Assembly (NCBI GenBank): GCA_036558265.1
Contig: DATBFY010000722.1
Location: 1-14,707, forward strand
From: RYN-433 sp036558265
Lineage (GTDB): Bacteria; Planctomycetota; Phycisphaerae; Tepidisphaerales; Tepidisphaeraceae
Direction: 5' to 3'
Length of the DNA stretch: 14,707 nucleotides
The notes beneath the pieces are model-generated. The model ran no database searches and was not told where the DNA came from. It saw only the letters and a program-made list of their open reading frames with translations. Made by a program: the position numbers and the translations under genes. Below are positions 5,884 to 13,024 of this stretch, piece by piece (positions within the stretch are counted from its first letter, which is position 1; each line of letters starts with the position of its first letter).

Positions 5884-7173
5884 ATGTTGTGCCCGACGGA
5901 CGACTCACCCGCCTGCCCGCCGCCACGCGGGCGGTGCGGTGAAACTTACCTGCGGCTTTCCCGGTTTCGCGTCCTGCTCCTGTGCGCGGTTTTGCTCGCT
6001 CCCTGGGTGCTGATCGTCAGCGATTCGATGAGCGATCACCGACCGGTTGGCGCCGCAGCACGGGCGAACGGGCCGACCGCGTCGCGCACCGCTTCAACTG
6101 CGCAGGCGTCGTCGCGCGGTCCCTGGGGGGAACTGGACTTCACTTCCATCCGGATCGCGCCCCCCGCGGATTTCGCCGCGCGGTTCGCATCCCTGGACAC
6201 GTCGGCGTGGTATTTCCGCAATTACACGCCGGATACCCTCGCGCGCTTCCTTAAGACCACGGGCGCGACGGACGCGCAGCGTGACGCGATATGCCGTTCG
6301 TGCTCAACCGACCCACAGGGTCCGGGCCTGCTCGCCCGGCCCGATGCGCAGCTTGTCGGCTCGCTCGCCGCCTCGACGCGCACCGCCATCTACCGCGCCC
6401 TGGTGGACGATCCGCGGAACCCGCAGGCCGAGCCGTTCCGCCACCCGGCGGGCGTTGACTGGTTCGCCGACAGCGGCCTCTCCCCCGCCGCCGCCGACGC
6501 CGCGCGCTCGCTCTTCTACCGCCGCGGCAACATGGAGGCCTTCGCCGACATCAGCGCCCTGATGCCGGCCATCCCCAATGCCGGCGACCGGGTACAGCTC
6601 TTCCGCACTCTGGCCGGTCAACCGGCGCTGATGCTGACCCTGCGCGTGCGGCCCGATTCCGACCTGGCGGCGCTGACCCGATACTGGGGCCGAGGCGGAC
6701 GTGAGCGTGACGTCGCGCCCCTCCTCGAATCGCTGGCGAAGGTGCCGGGCGGCGGCTCGCGCGTGGACGTGGCGCAACTCCTGCCCCCGTTCGCCCGTGC
6801 GCGGCTCGATACCTACCCCGCGGATCCCGGACCCTACCTCAACGGCCTCTACGACTGCCACTGGACGAGCCTGAACTTCTGGAACGATGCGCCCGATGTG
6901 CGCCTGACGGATGCGCGGTTCGTCTCCACGCGACTGCGCGACGATTTCCACCCGATCGAAGCACCGACCCAGCTGGGCGACCTGGTGATGCTGACGCGCC
7001 CCGACGGCAACGCCATCCACTCGGCCATCTTCGTCGCGGCCGGGGTCGTGTTCACGAAGAACGGCTCGAACGTCGCGGCGCCGTGGGTGTTAATGAAGCT
7101 GGACGAGCTCCTGGCGTATTATGACGCCGGCACGCCCGTGCGCGTGTTGACGTTCCGCCGAAACGATCGGTGA
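5884..7173 (+). CDS. Membrane-anchored protein with NlpC/P60-like C-terminal domain
   Basis: This encodes 429 residues. One hydrophobic segment (about 27-46, FRVLLLCAVLLAPWVLIVSD) acts as an uncleaved signal or anchor, leaving the rest in the periplasm. A low-complexity linker (about 50-80) leads to a mostly helical region without a family I know. The C-terminal 115 residues look like a papain-type NlpC/P60 fold: Cys in GLYDCHWTSLNFW (C325), the PTQLGDLVML segment typical before the histidine strand, His in GNAIHSAIFVAAGVVF (H379) and Asn in FTKNGSN (N393 or N396) as a likely third member. That fold usually cuts peptidoglycan peptides or acts on amides; activity here is inference. The ATG at 5884 has GGAG five bases upstream. 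It appears transcribed alone, and no terminator hairpin of standard form follows. Confidence 0.75.
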   Translation: MLCPTDDSPACPPPRGRCGETYLRLSRFRVLLLCAVLLAPWVLIVSDSMSDHRPVGAAARANGPTASRTASTAQASSRGPWGELDFTSIRIAPPADFAARFASLDTSAWYFRNYTPDTLARFLKTTGATDAQRDAICRSCSTDPQGPGLLARPDAQLVGSLAASTRTAIYRALVDDPRNPQAEPFRHPAGVDWFADSGLSPAAADAARSLFYRRGNMEAFADISALMPAIPNAGDRVQLFRTLAGQPALMLTLRVRPDSDLAALTRYWGRGGRERDVAPLLESLAKVPGGGSRVDVAQLLPPFARARLDTYPADPGPYLNGLYDCHWTSLNFWNDAPDVRLTDARFVSTRLRDDFHPIEAPTQLGDLVMLTRPDGNAIHSAIFVAAGVVFTKNGSNVAAPWVLMKLDELLAYYDAGTPVRVLTFRRNDR

Positions 7174-7228
7174 CAATCGCCGCGCCCACCACCCGCGCGC
7201 GAATCGCTCCCCCTTGGGAGGGGCCGGA

Positions 7229-7304
7229 AAAGGGGACATCCAGAATTTCGCGATCGAAACTGGGCTGGCGATGACGCCGTGGAGAAATTCTGAATGTCCC
7301 CTTT
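7229..7304. repeat. Long REP-like palindrome, copy 1
   Basis: Arms of 21 nt (7229-7249 and 7284-7304) are complementary at 20 positions. The left arm begins AAAGGGGACAT and ends AGAATTTC; the right arm ends ATGTCCCCTTT. The 34-nt spacer holds a small nested hairpin GGCG-ATGA-CGCC (7267-7278). TTTCG-CGAT-CGAAA (7246-7259), which overlaps the end of the left arm, can form an alternative one. It lies between convergent genes (the NlpC-like gene and ilvC) and could halt transcripts from both sides. A second, shorter element with the same GGGGACAT head is at 14025-14074. Such heads are reminiscent of repetitive extragenic palindromes spread by REP-associated transposases. Confidence 0.65.
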
Positions 7305-7329
7305 CGTCTCGCGAAGTGACGCCCCGCCA

Positions 7330-8352
7330 TCACCCCTGCTTCGGCGGCTCCTTCGCCTTGAGCCATGGCATCATCTTCCGCAGCCGCCGGCCCGTCGTCT
7401 CGACCGCGTGATTGTTGTCCGCCTCGTACAGCCGCTTGAAGTTCTTCAGGCCGCCCTCGTATTCGGCGCGCCACTCCTTGGCGAACTGCCCGCTCTGGAT
7501 CTCACCCAGGATCTTCTTCATCTCGCGCTTGGTCGCGTCGGTGACCACGCGCGGGCCGCGCGTCAGGTCGCCGTACTCCGCGGTGTTGCTGATGCTGTAC
7601 CGCATGTAGTCCAGGCCCCCCTGGTAGATCAGATCCACGATCAGCTTCACCTCGTGGACGCACTCGAAGTACGCCATCTCCGGCGGATAGCCCGCCTCGA
7701 TGAGCGTCTCGAAGCCCGCCTTGATCAGCGCCGACAACCCGCCGCACAGCACCGCCTGCTCTCCGAAGAGGTCCGTCTCACACTCGTCCTTGAAGGTCGT
7801 CTCGATGACGCCGCTGCGCGCCCCGCCGATCCCGCGCGCCCAGGCCAGCCCGGTCGCCCGCGCCTTGCCGGTCGCGTCCTGGTGGATCGCCAGGAGGCAC
7901 GGCACGCCCCCGCCCTTTTCGAACTCGCTCCGCACCAGGTGCCCCGGACCCTTGGGCGCCACCAGGATCACATCGACATCCTTCGGCGGCACGATCGTCT
8001 TGAAGTGTACGTTGAACCCGTGCGTCACCCCCAGCGTCTTGCCCGCCTTGAGGTGCGGCGCGATCGACTTGTTGTAGACCTCCGGCTGAACCTCGTCCGG
8101 CAGCGTGATGATCAGCAGGTCGCCCTGCTTCACCGCGTCGTCCACGCCGATCGGATCGAAGCCGCGCTCGATCGCCAGCCGGCCGTTGGGCGAGTCCTTG
8201 CGGTTGGCGACGATGACCTTGACGCCGGAGTCGCGGAGGTTCTGTGCGTGGGCGTGGCCCTGGGAGCCGAAGCCGATGACGGCGACGGTGCGCCCCTTGA
8301 GGGCGTCGAGGGGGGCGTCCTGTTCATAGACCATTTTCAGCGGTTGCGACAT
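7330..8352 (-). CDS. ilvC: Ketol-acid reductoisomerase (IlvC, class I)
   Basis: This encodes 340 residues, the usual length of the short class I enzyme. It converts 2-acetolactate or 2-aceto-2-hydroxybutyrate to the dihydroxy acids of valine, isoleucine and leucine synthesis, using NAD(P)H and magnesium in the cytoplasm. The Rossmann motif VIGFGSQGHAHAQNLRDSG is at 25-43, followed by the cofactor-specificity loop ANRKDSPNG (49-57), whose Arg and Ser suit NADPH. The catalytic His is in THGFN (H111). The magnesium ligands are D194 and E198 in ETDLFGEQ, and E230 and E234 in FECVHE. AAGGA lies upstream of the ATG at 8352. No other branched-chain gene (ilvB, ilvN, leuA) is adjacent, so it stands alone, convergent with the NlpC-like gene and divergent from the ankyrin lipoprotein gene. 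Confidence 0.97.
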   Translation of the reverse strand: MSQPLKMVYEQDAPLDALKGRTVAVIGFGSQGHAHAQNLRDSGVKVIVANRKDSPNGRLAIERGFDPIGVDDAVKQGDLLIITLPDEVQPEVYNKSIAPHLKAGKTLGVTHGFNVHFKTIVPPKDVDVILVAPKGPGHLVRSEFEKGGGVPCLLAIHQDATGKARATGLAWARGIGGARSGVIETTFKDECETDLFGEQAVLCGGLSALIKAGFETLIEAGYPPEMAYFECVHEVKLIVDLIYQGGLDYMRYSISNTAEYGDLTRGPRVVTDATKREMKKILGEIQSGQFAKEWRAEYEGGLKNFKRLYEADNNHAVETTGRRLRKMMPWLKAKEPPKQG

Positions 8353-8494
8353 GTCCGATTCCTTGCTGTTGATCGATGTCCCTCACCAACGCGCCATCGC
8401 CGCGGGTCTGTGCCGCGCGCGGCTCTCGCCGGGACCTGTAAAGTCGGGCAAGAATAGCGGCAGGGGGGTGGGTGGTCAATTGAACCGGTGGCAT

Positions 8495-8523
8495 GTGGGT
8501 CCGATAATCCCTGTCGGTCCCAC
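8495..8523. promoter_or_regulatory. Inverted repeat in the ilvC / ankyrin divergent gap
   Basis: Arms GTGGGTCCGA (8495-8504) and TCGGTCCCAC (8514-8523) pair at 9 of 10 positions around a 9-nt loop. It lies about 140 bp upstream of ilvC and 85 bp upstream of the ankyrin gene, just before a -10-like TATGCT (8557-8562). It could be an operator or an RNA hairpin in an ilvC leader; the sequence does not decide. The rest of the 257-bp gap shows nothing I recognise. Confidence 0.35.
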
Positions 8524-8609
8524 TGGCGGATGCGAACAATTTGCCCATTTCTGGTGTATGCTATGACCTGAATGGCCAAGGTGGGGTTTGCGCGCGCGGA
8601 GGCGATGAC

Positions 8610-9644
8610 GTGCTGATGTCCAACATGCGAAAGAAAGCGCGGCCGCGAGGGGTTCGATGGACCGTCGTCGCGGCGGCAGCGGCTGCAGTGGCGACCACGT
8701 CGCTGGTCCTTTTCGTCGGTTGCGATCGCAACGACGGCGCAGCCAATTCCTCGACCCGGGCCGGATCGAGCAAGCCCTCGTCCGCCCAGGTCATTCCCGC
8801 CGTCAGCAACGGCCCGCGGCGCGTCGAGAACGATCCGGGCAAGCTCCTCTTCGCCGCCATGCTTGATCGCAATCTGTCTGAGGTCGCCAAGGTGCTGGAT
8901 CAGCACCCCGGACTGGTGAACCAGCCCATCAACGATTCGCCGCCGCTTTGGACCGCCTGCGAGTGGCGAGCCATGCCGCTGGTCAAGCTGCTGGTCGAGA
9001 AGGGGGCCGACGTGAAGCTCCGGGACGAAGCCGGCGACACCGCGCTGTGGGCCGCCGTCAGTTCCGGCAGCATGCCGATCGTCAAGTACCTGATCGAAAA
9101 GGGCCTGGATCCAAAGACCTCACAGGAGGACGACGAGACGCTCCTCTGGGTCGCCGACACCAGGGAGATGGCCGCTTTCCTGATCGATGCCGGGGTTGAT
9201 CCCAAACACAAGGACCGCTTCGGCGACACGGCACTGCACCAGGCGTGCCGGCACTCGCTGCGCGACGTGGTTGAGCTCCTGCTGGACAAGGGCCTGAACA
9301 TCGAGGAGCCCGGTCACTGGGGCATGCGCCCGCTGCACTCCGCCGCGTCCACGGTGACCGGCGAGCCCCGCCCGGTCGTCGACCTCCTGCTCCAGCGCGG
9401 CGCCGACATCAACTCCCGCGGCTACAATGGCCACACCGCGCTGCACGAGTGCGCCCTCTACAACCGACTTGACATGGCCAACCGGCTGTTGGCGCGGGGC
9501 GCGCGGGTGGACCTGAAGGACAACGACGGCCGCACCCCCAAGGACATCGCCGTGTTCGCCGGGCAGAACGAGCGTGCCCGCCTCATCAACCTCCTGATCC
9601 AACACGGTGCGGGGGGGCAACTGATCCCGATTCCCAAGCAGTGA
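8610..9644 (+). CDS. Ankyrin-repeat lipoprotein
   Basis: This encodes 344 residues from a GTG at 8610. That start is chosen because GGAGG (8598-8602) lies 7 nt upstream; the ATG at 8616 is the alternative. A basic N-terminus and an Ala-rich hydrophobic stretch (about 17-37) end in a lipobox LFVGC with Cys at 38, so the protein is probably lipid-anchored outside the inner membrane. After a Ser-rich linker come about seven ankyrin repeats from residue 80 to near the end; the clearest read DTALWAAVSSGSMPIVKYLIEKGLD, GDTALHQACRHSLRDVVELLLDKGL and HTALHECALYNRLDMANRLLARGARV-type units. Ankyrin repeats bind other proteins; the partner is unknown. No catalytic domain is seen. The gene ends 20 bp from the convergent PIN gene. 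Confidence 0.88.
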   Translation: MLMSNMRKKARPRGVRWTVVAAAAAAVATTSLVLFVGCDRNDGAANSSTRAGSSKPSSAQVIPAVSNGPRRVENDPGKLLFAAMLDRNLSEVAKVLDQHPGLVNQPINDSPPLWTACEWRAMPLVKLLVEKGADVKLRDEAGDTALWAAVSSGSMPIVKYLIEKGLDPKTSQEDDETLLWVADTREMAAFLIDAGVDPKHKDRFGDTALHQACRHSLRDVVELLLDKGLNIEEPGHWGMRPLHSAASTVTGEPRPVVDLLLQRGADINSRGYNGHTALHECALYNRLDMANRLLARGARVDLKDNDGRTPKDIAVFAGQNERARLINLLIQHGAGGQLIPIPKQ

Positions 9645-9664
9645 CCGATCCAGAGGGATTGCAG

Positions 9665-10063
9665 TCACACCATCCAATTCTCCCGCTTCAATCCCGACAC
9701 GCACGCGAAGTGGTGCTCCGCCGTCAGCACGGTCAACCCCCGCGTCTTCCCGATCGACGCGATCTGCGCATCGGTATCCGAGATCGGACGTCCGATCTTG
9801 CGCAGCTCCATCTTGATCCGCCCGAACTCGTTCGCCGCCGCCGCGTCGAACTCGATCAACGTGAACCGCGCCAAAAACTCGCGCAGCGTCCGCTCGTTCT
9901 CCGCGGACTTGGCGCTGTCGTAGACCCGGTACCACAGCTCCGCCGCCGCGGGCACGCACAGGTGGATCGTCGCCCCCGACGCCGCCAACGCCCGCGCCAC
10001 CACGGCGTGATGATTGCGCCAAAGCGCGGCGGCGTGCTGGGTGTCGAGGAGATAATCGGGCAT
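9665..10063 (-). CDS. VapC-type PIN domain protein (orphan toxin candidate)
   Basis: This encodes 132 residues, the usual length of a VapC. PIN domains are magnesium-dependent RNases; VapC members cut tRNA or rRNA and are held in check by a VapB antitoxin. Acidic residues expected in the site are visible: D7 in YLLDTQ, E42 in AAAELWY and D98 in SDTDAQIASI, with TAEHHF (114-119) in place of the common TxNxxDF/REF strand, so the fourth acid is displaced or missing. The C-terminal SGLKRENW resembles the PGLxxEDW tail of the family. No VapB-like frame lies beside it: 136 bp upstream the divergent acetyltransferase begins, and downstream the ankyrin gene converges. A minus-strand -10-like TAGATT (10106-10101) could drive it with a leader of about 31 nt. 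It may be a solitary PIN nuclease or rely on a distant antitoxin. Confidence 0.85.
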   Translation of the reverse strand: MPDYLLDTQHAAALWRNHHAVVARALAASGATIHLCVPAAAELWYRVYDSAKSAENERTLREFLARFTLIEFDAAAANEFGRIKMELRKIGRPISDTDAQIASIGKTRGLTVLTAEHHFACVSGLKRENWMV

Positions 10064-10186
10064 TCTCGCGGGTGCCTCGGGTGTCGTCTGAGTCCGCTGT
10101 AATCTACCCGCCCCAACCGCCCGGGGCGAACGTCGGGTGATCCCCTCATCAGCCCTTTTTTCCTTTCGCGCGATTGCAACCGGGGC

Positions 10187-10192
10187 TAGACT
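10187..10192 (+). promoter_or_regulatory. Candidate -10 box, leaderless, for the acetyltransferase gene
   Basis: TAGACT (10187-10192, 4/6 to consensus) ends so that the standard +1 position falls on 10199, the A of the ATG. No recognisable ribosome-binding site lies before that ATG. The region 17 bp upstream (TTTCGC) is a poor -35. Confidence 0.35.
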
Positions 10193-10198
10193 CCGCCC

Positions 10199-11374
10199 AT
10201 GACCCTCACCGCCACGCAGCAGCGCGCCGGCGCGCCCCTGCCCCTCGAATACGCCTCTCCCGACAGGCCCGTCCCCGGCACCACCTCCACCCGCATCATG
10301 TCCGTCGACGCCCTCCGCGGCTTCGACATGTTCTGGATCGTCGGCATGGAAGAAGTCTTCTCCGGCCTCAACCACTGGCTGGGCCACGACATCGAGAGCA
10401 CGCTCGGACATGCCCCCTGGGCCGGGTTCCACTTCTACGACCTGATCTTCCCCCTCTTCGTCTTCATCATCGGCGTGTCGCTGGTCTTCTCGCTGGGCAA
10501 GTCGATCGCAACCCATGGCCGGGGCGCGGCTACCGTGAAGATCCTCCGCCGATCGATCCTCTTGTACCTCCTGGGCATCTTCTATTACGGCGGCTTCAAC
10601 GCCCACGTCGACCACATCCGCCTCATGGGCGTGCTCCAGCGATTGGCCATCTGCTATTGCTTCGCCGCCCTCGCCTACGTCTGGCTCAGCCCCCGCGCGA
10701 TGGTCGCCGCGTGCGTCGCGCTGCTCGTGGGCTATTGGGCGCTGATGAGCTTCGTCCCCGTCCCCGGCGTAGGCGCCGGTAATTTCGAGGAAGGCAGGAA
10801 CCTCGCCAACTACCTCGACCGCCTCTACCTCCCCTGGCGCAAGTGGGACGGGGATCACGACCCTGAAGGGCTCTTGAGCAACCTCCCCGCGATCGCCTCC
10901 TGCTTGCTGGGTGTGTTTGCGGGCTTGCTGCTCAAGAGCAACACGACCCCGCCGATGCGCAAGGTGAAGATCCTGCTGGTCTGGGGCGTAGCCGGCATCA
11001 TCGGCGCCCTCATCTGGCACCTGCAGTTCCCGATCATCAAGAAGCTCTGGACGTCGTCCTTCGTCCTGCTGACCGCCGGCATCAGCGCGATCCTGCTCGC
11101 GGTCTTCTATTGGGTCATCGACATCAAGAACCATCGCCTCTGGGCCCAGCCCTTCGTCTGGATCGGCATGAACGCGATCACCGTCTACATGTTCATGAAC
11201 ATCGTCAAGCCGGACCAGATCGCCCGGCGCCTGGCAGGGGGCGACATCGAGGACTTCCTGGACCGCCACGCCGGCAGCGGCTTCGGCGAGTTCGTCCTGG
11301 GCGTGATCGTCGTCCTGCTGGCGATCGGGTTCTGCCGGTTCCTCTACAAGCGCAAGGTCTTCCTGCGGCTCTGA
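10199..11374 (+). CDS. HGSNAT-like / DUF5009 membrane acetyltransferase
   Basis: This encodes 391 residues with about ten hydrophobic segments. The family opening SVDALRGFDMFWI (35-47) is followed by HAPWAGFHFYDLIFPLFVFIIGVS (split here as HAPWAGF, 71-77, then FYDLIFPLFVF), which aligns with the region of human heparan-alpha-glucosaminide N-acetyltransferase that holds its acetyl-accepting histidine; H71 is the match. GVLQRLAICY further on is another family hallmark. The human enzyme carries acetyl groups from cytosolic acetyl-CoA across a membrane to glucosamine ends; in bacteria the acceptor is usually unknown, probably a periplasmic sugar. The start follows a purine-poor stretch without a clear ribosome-binding site. 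It ends 3 bp before the convergent purA stop. Family call firm; substrate is inference. Confidence 0.9.
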   Translation: MTLTATQQRAGAPLPLEYASPDRPVPGTTSTRIMSVDALRGFDMFWIVGMEEVFSGLNHWLGHDIESTLGHAPWAGFHFYDLIFPLFVFIIGVSLVFSLGKSIATHGRGAATVKILRRSILLYLLGIFYYGGFNAHVDHIRLMGVLQRLAICYCFAALAYVWLSPRAMVAACVALLVGYWALMSFVPVPGVGAGNFEEGRNLANYLDRLYLPWRKWDGDHDPEGLLSNLPAIASCLLGVFAGLLLKSNTTPPMRKVKILLVWGVAGIIGALIWHLQFPIIKKLWTSSFVLLTAGISAILLAVFYWVIDIKNHRLWAQPFVWIGMNAITVYMFMNIVKPDQIARRLAGGDIEDFLDRHAGSGFGEFVLGVIVVLLAIGFCRFLYKRKVFLRL

Positions 11375-11377
11375 CCG

Positions 11378-12676
11378 TCACCGGATCAACGTCGCGGTGC
11401 GTTCGGGCCCCACGCTCACCATCTTCACCGGTGCCCCGACGAGTTGTTCGATCCGCTTGACGTACTGCTGCGCCTCGCGCGGCAGCTCCTCGAACTTGCG
11501 CGCCCCCGTGATGTTCCCGCGCCAACCCGGCAGCGTCTCGTAGACCGGCTCGACCTCCGCCAGCACGTCCATGTCCGCCCGGAAGTAGTCCAGCCGCGCG
11601 CCGCGGTACTTATATCCAGTGCAGATCTGCACGTGATCCAGCCCGCTCAAGACGTCCAGCAGCGTCATCGCGATATGGGTGATGCCGCACAGCTCGACGG
11701 CGTACCGCACCGCCATCGCGTCGAACCAGCCACACCGCCGGGGCCTGCGCGTGGTCGTGCCGTACTCGTTCCCGCGTTCGCGGATGTAGTCCCCGGTGTT
11801 GTTGGCCTGCTCGGTCGGAAACGGCCCGCCCCCCACGCGCGTGCTGTACGCCTTGATGATCCCGAAGAAGTTCTGCACGTACTGCGGCGGCACGCCCGAA
11901 CCGGTGTACAACCCCAGCGCGCTGCAGTTGGAGCTCGTCACGTAGGGGTAGGTGCCGTGGTCGATGTCCAGCAGGACCGCGTGCGCGCCCTCGAAGACCA
12001 CCGTCCGGTGCTCGCGCGCGGCGTCGAGGAGCAGCTTCGTGCTGTCGTCGATGTACGGCTGAAGACGGCGGCCGAAGTCCCGGTAGGACTCGAAGATGGC
12101 CTTGCCATCCAGCGGCGGCGCATCGTAGAGGGCTTTGAAGACCTTGTTTCGATCCGCAAGGATTCGCGAAATCCGCTCCTTCAGGTGCTCCTCATGACAC
12201 AGGTCCGCCACGCGGATCGCCGTGGTGCGGTGCATCTTGTCGGCGTAGGCGGGGCCGATGCCGCGCTTGGTGGTGCCGATGCCCTTGTCCCCCGCGGCGG
12301 CCTCGCGGTACTGGTCTTCCTCCTTGTGCCAGGGCATGACGACGTGGGCCTTGTACGAGACCTTGAGGTTTACGGGCGAGATGGCGACCCCGCGCGCAAG
12401 GAATTCGTCAATCTCCTTGAGCAGCACCTCCGGGTCGAGCACTACGCCGTTTCCGATGATGTTGAGCACTTCCGGGCGGAAGATGCCCACCGGCAGCAGG
12501 TGGGTGGCGTACTTTTCCGGCCCGATCCGGACGGTATGGCCGGCGTTGGCGCCCCCGCAATAACGGACCACGACGTCCGCGTGCTCCGTCAAAAAGTCTA
12601 CGATCTTGCCTTTGCCCTCGTCGCCCCACTGGAGCCCGACGACCGCGGTGTTGCCCTGGAGGAAGGATGAAGCCAC
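11378..12676 (-). CDS. purA: Adenylosuccinate synthetase (PurA)
   Basis: This encodes 432 residues, normal for the family. It joins IMP and aspartate using GTP to give adenylosuccinate, the first committed step to AMP, in the cytoplasm. The GTP-binding P-loop WGDEGKGK (17-24) with the catalytic Asp D19, and GGANAGHTV (41-49) with catalytic His H47, are intact. Later landmarks are GTTKRGIGPAYADK, VFEGAHAVLLDIDHGTYPYV-type sequence (the family usually has AQG/GTYPFVTSSN) and GVGPFPTE-like GGGPFPTE. The start is GTG at 12676; no ATG is better placed and no ribosome-binding site is seen, but a TTGACA box upstream suggests transcription starts at the GTG itself. It is a solitary gene, convergent with the acetyltransferase gene. 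Confidence 0.97.
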   Translation of the reverse strand: MASSFLQGNTAVVGLQWGDEGKGKIVDFLTEHADVVVRYCGGANAGHTVRIGPEKYATHLLPVGIFRPEVLNIIGNGVVLDPEVLLKEIDEFLARGVAISPVNLKVSYKAHVVMPWHKEEDQYREAAAGDKGIGTTKRGIGPAYADKMHRTTAIRVADLCHEEHLKERISRILADRNKVFKALYDAPPLDGKAIFESYRDFGRRLQPYIDDSTKLLLDAAREHRTVVFEGAHAVLLDIDHGTYPYVTSSNCSALGLYTGSGVPPQYVQNFFGIIKAYSTRVGGGPFPTEQANNTGDYIRERGNEYGTTTRRPRRCGWFDAMAVRYAVELCGITHIAMTLLDVLSGLDHVQICTGYKYRGARLDYFRADMDVLAEVEPVYETLPGWRGNITGARKFEELPREAQQYVKRIEQLVGAPVKMVSVGPERTATLIR

Positions 12677-12682
12677 GGGCGC

Positions 12683-12711
12683 AAGTTAAAAGTCGGCGAG
12701 ATAGGTGTCAA
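12683..12711 (-). promoter_or_regulatory. Candidate leaderless promoter of purA
   Basis: On the minus strand a perfect -35 TTGACA (12711 to 12706) is followed after 17 bp by TAACTT (12688-12683, 3/6); overlapping TTTAAC (4/6) sits at 15 bp. With the first choice the +1 falls on 12676, the first base of the GTG start. This explains the missing ribosome-binding site. Confidence 0.45.
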
Positions 12712-12787
12712 GGAAACTCCCGCGGCGGCGTCATTTACCCAACCGACGCAACTCCCCTGGCCCGCTGACCGAAAACTGAAGAGTGGG

Positions 12788-12813
12788 TTGACACACAACC
12801 GGCAGAGTATGCT
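12788..12813 (+). promoter_or_regulatory. TTGACA / TATGCT promoter-like pair with short spacer
   Basis: A perfect TTGACA (12788-12793) and a TATGCT (12808-12813, 4/6) are separated by only 14 bp, shorter than normal for the main sigma factor. The -35 overlaps a small hairpin GGTTG-ACACA-CAACC (12786-12800). It points toward the 94-residue gene 212 bp away. It may be a weak or activator-dependent promoter, or chance. Confidence 0.25.
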
Positions 12814-12844
12814 GGAGTTGTCTCAAAAAACGATGATTATTGAC

Positions 12845-12869
12845 TTTAATCTGGGTCAGTTTAATTTGG
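12845..12869. repeat. Direct repeat TTTAAT(C/T)TGG, period 15
   Basis: TTTAATCTGG (12845-12854) and TTTAATTTGG (12860-12869) agree at 9 of 10 bases in the AT-rich core of the gene-free region between purA and the 94-residue gene. Paired sites at about 1.5 helical turns could bind a protein; no function is established. Confidence 0.4.
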
Positions 12870-12879
12870 ATGTGTCAAG

Positions 12880-12896
12880 GGTTAACCAAGTTAACC
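12880..12896. promoter_or_regulatory. Perfect inverted repeat GGTTAAC-CAA-GTTAACC
   Basis: Two 7-nt arms flank CAA; each half also contains the palindrome GTTAAC, so it reads as a direct repeat GTTAACCA as well. Its size and symmetry suit a dimeric regulator site upstream of the 94-residue gene. The remaining part of this 348-bp gene-free stretch (12677-13024) shows no RNA gene or reading frame I can support. Confidence 0.4.
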
Positions 12897-13024
12897 ACAA
12901 GTCGTCAGGCGGCGGGTCGGGTGGGCGTTGCGCTTGATTTCGGGCGATCGGGGGCGGACGTAATGCGGGGAGTGAGATTGTCGTCCAAAGGGATCCCGGG
13001 CAGGGAAGAATGGAGGCATTTGTC

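Noticed and set aside
5763..5942. Possible 58-codon leader peptide before the NlpC/P60-like gene
   Set aside because: It overlaps the supported start at 5884 in another frame, lacks a ribosome-binding site and reads as Arg/His/Pro-rich noise.
7207..7220. Terminator at CTCCC-CCTT-GGGAG
   Set aside because: The stem is only 5 bp and no T run follows; the palindrome just downstream is a better candidate for ending transcripts.
9665..11269. 534-codon minus-strand frame reaching across the acetyltransferase gene
   Set aside because: Only its last 132 codons (the PIN domain) look like protein. The rest is the antisense shadow of a ten-helix membrane protein, with Asp/Glu/Gly-rich meaningless sequence.
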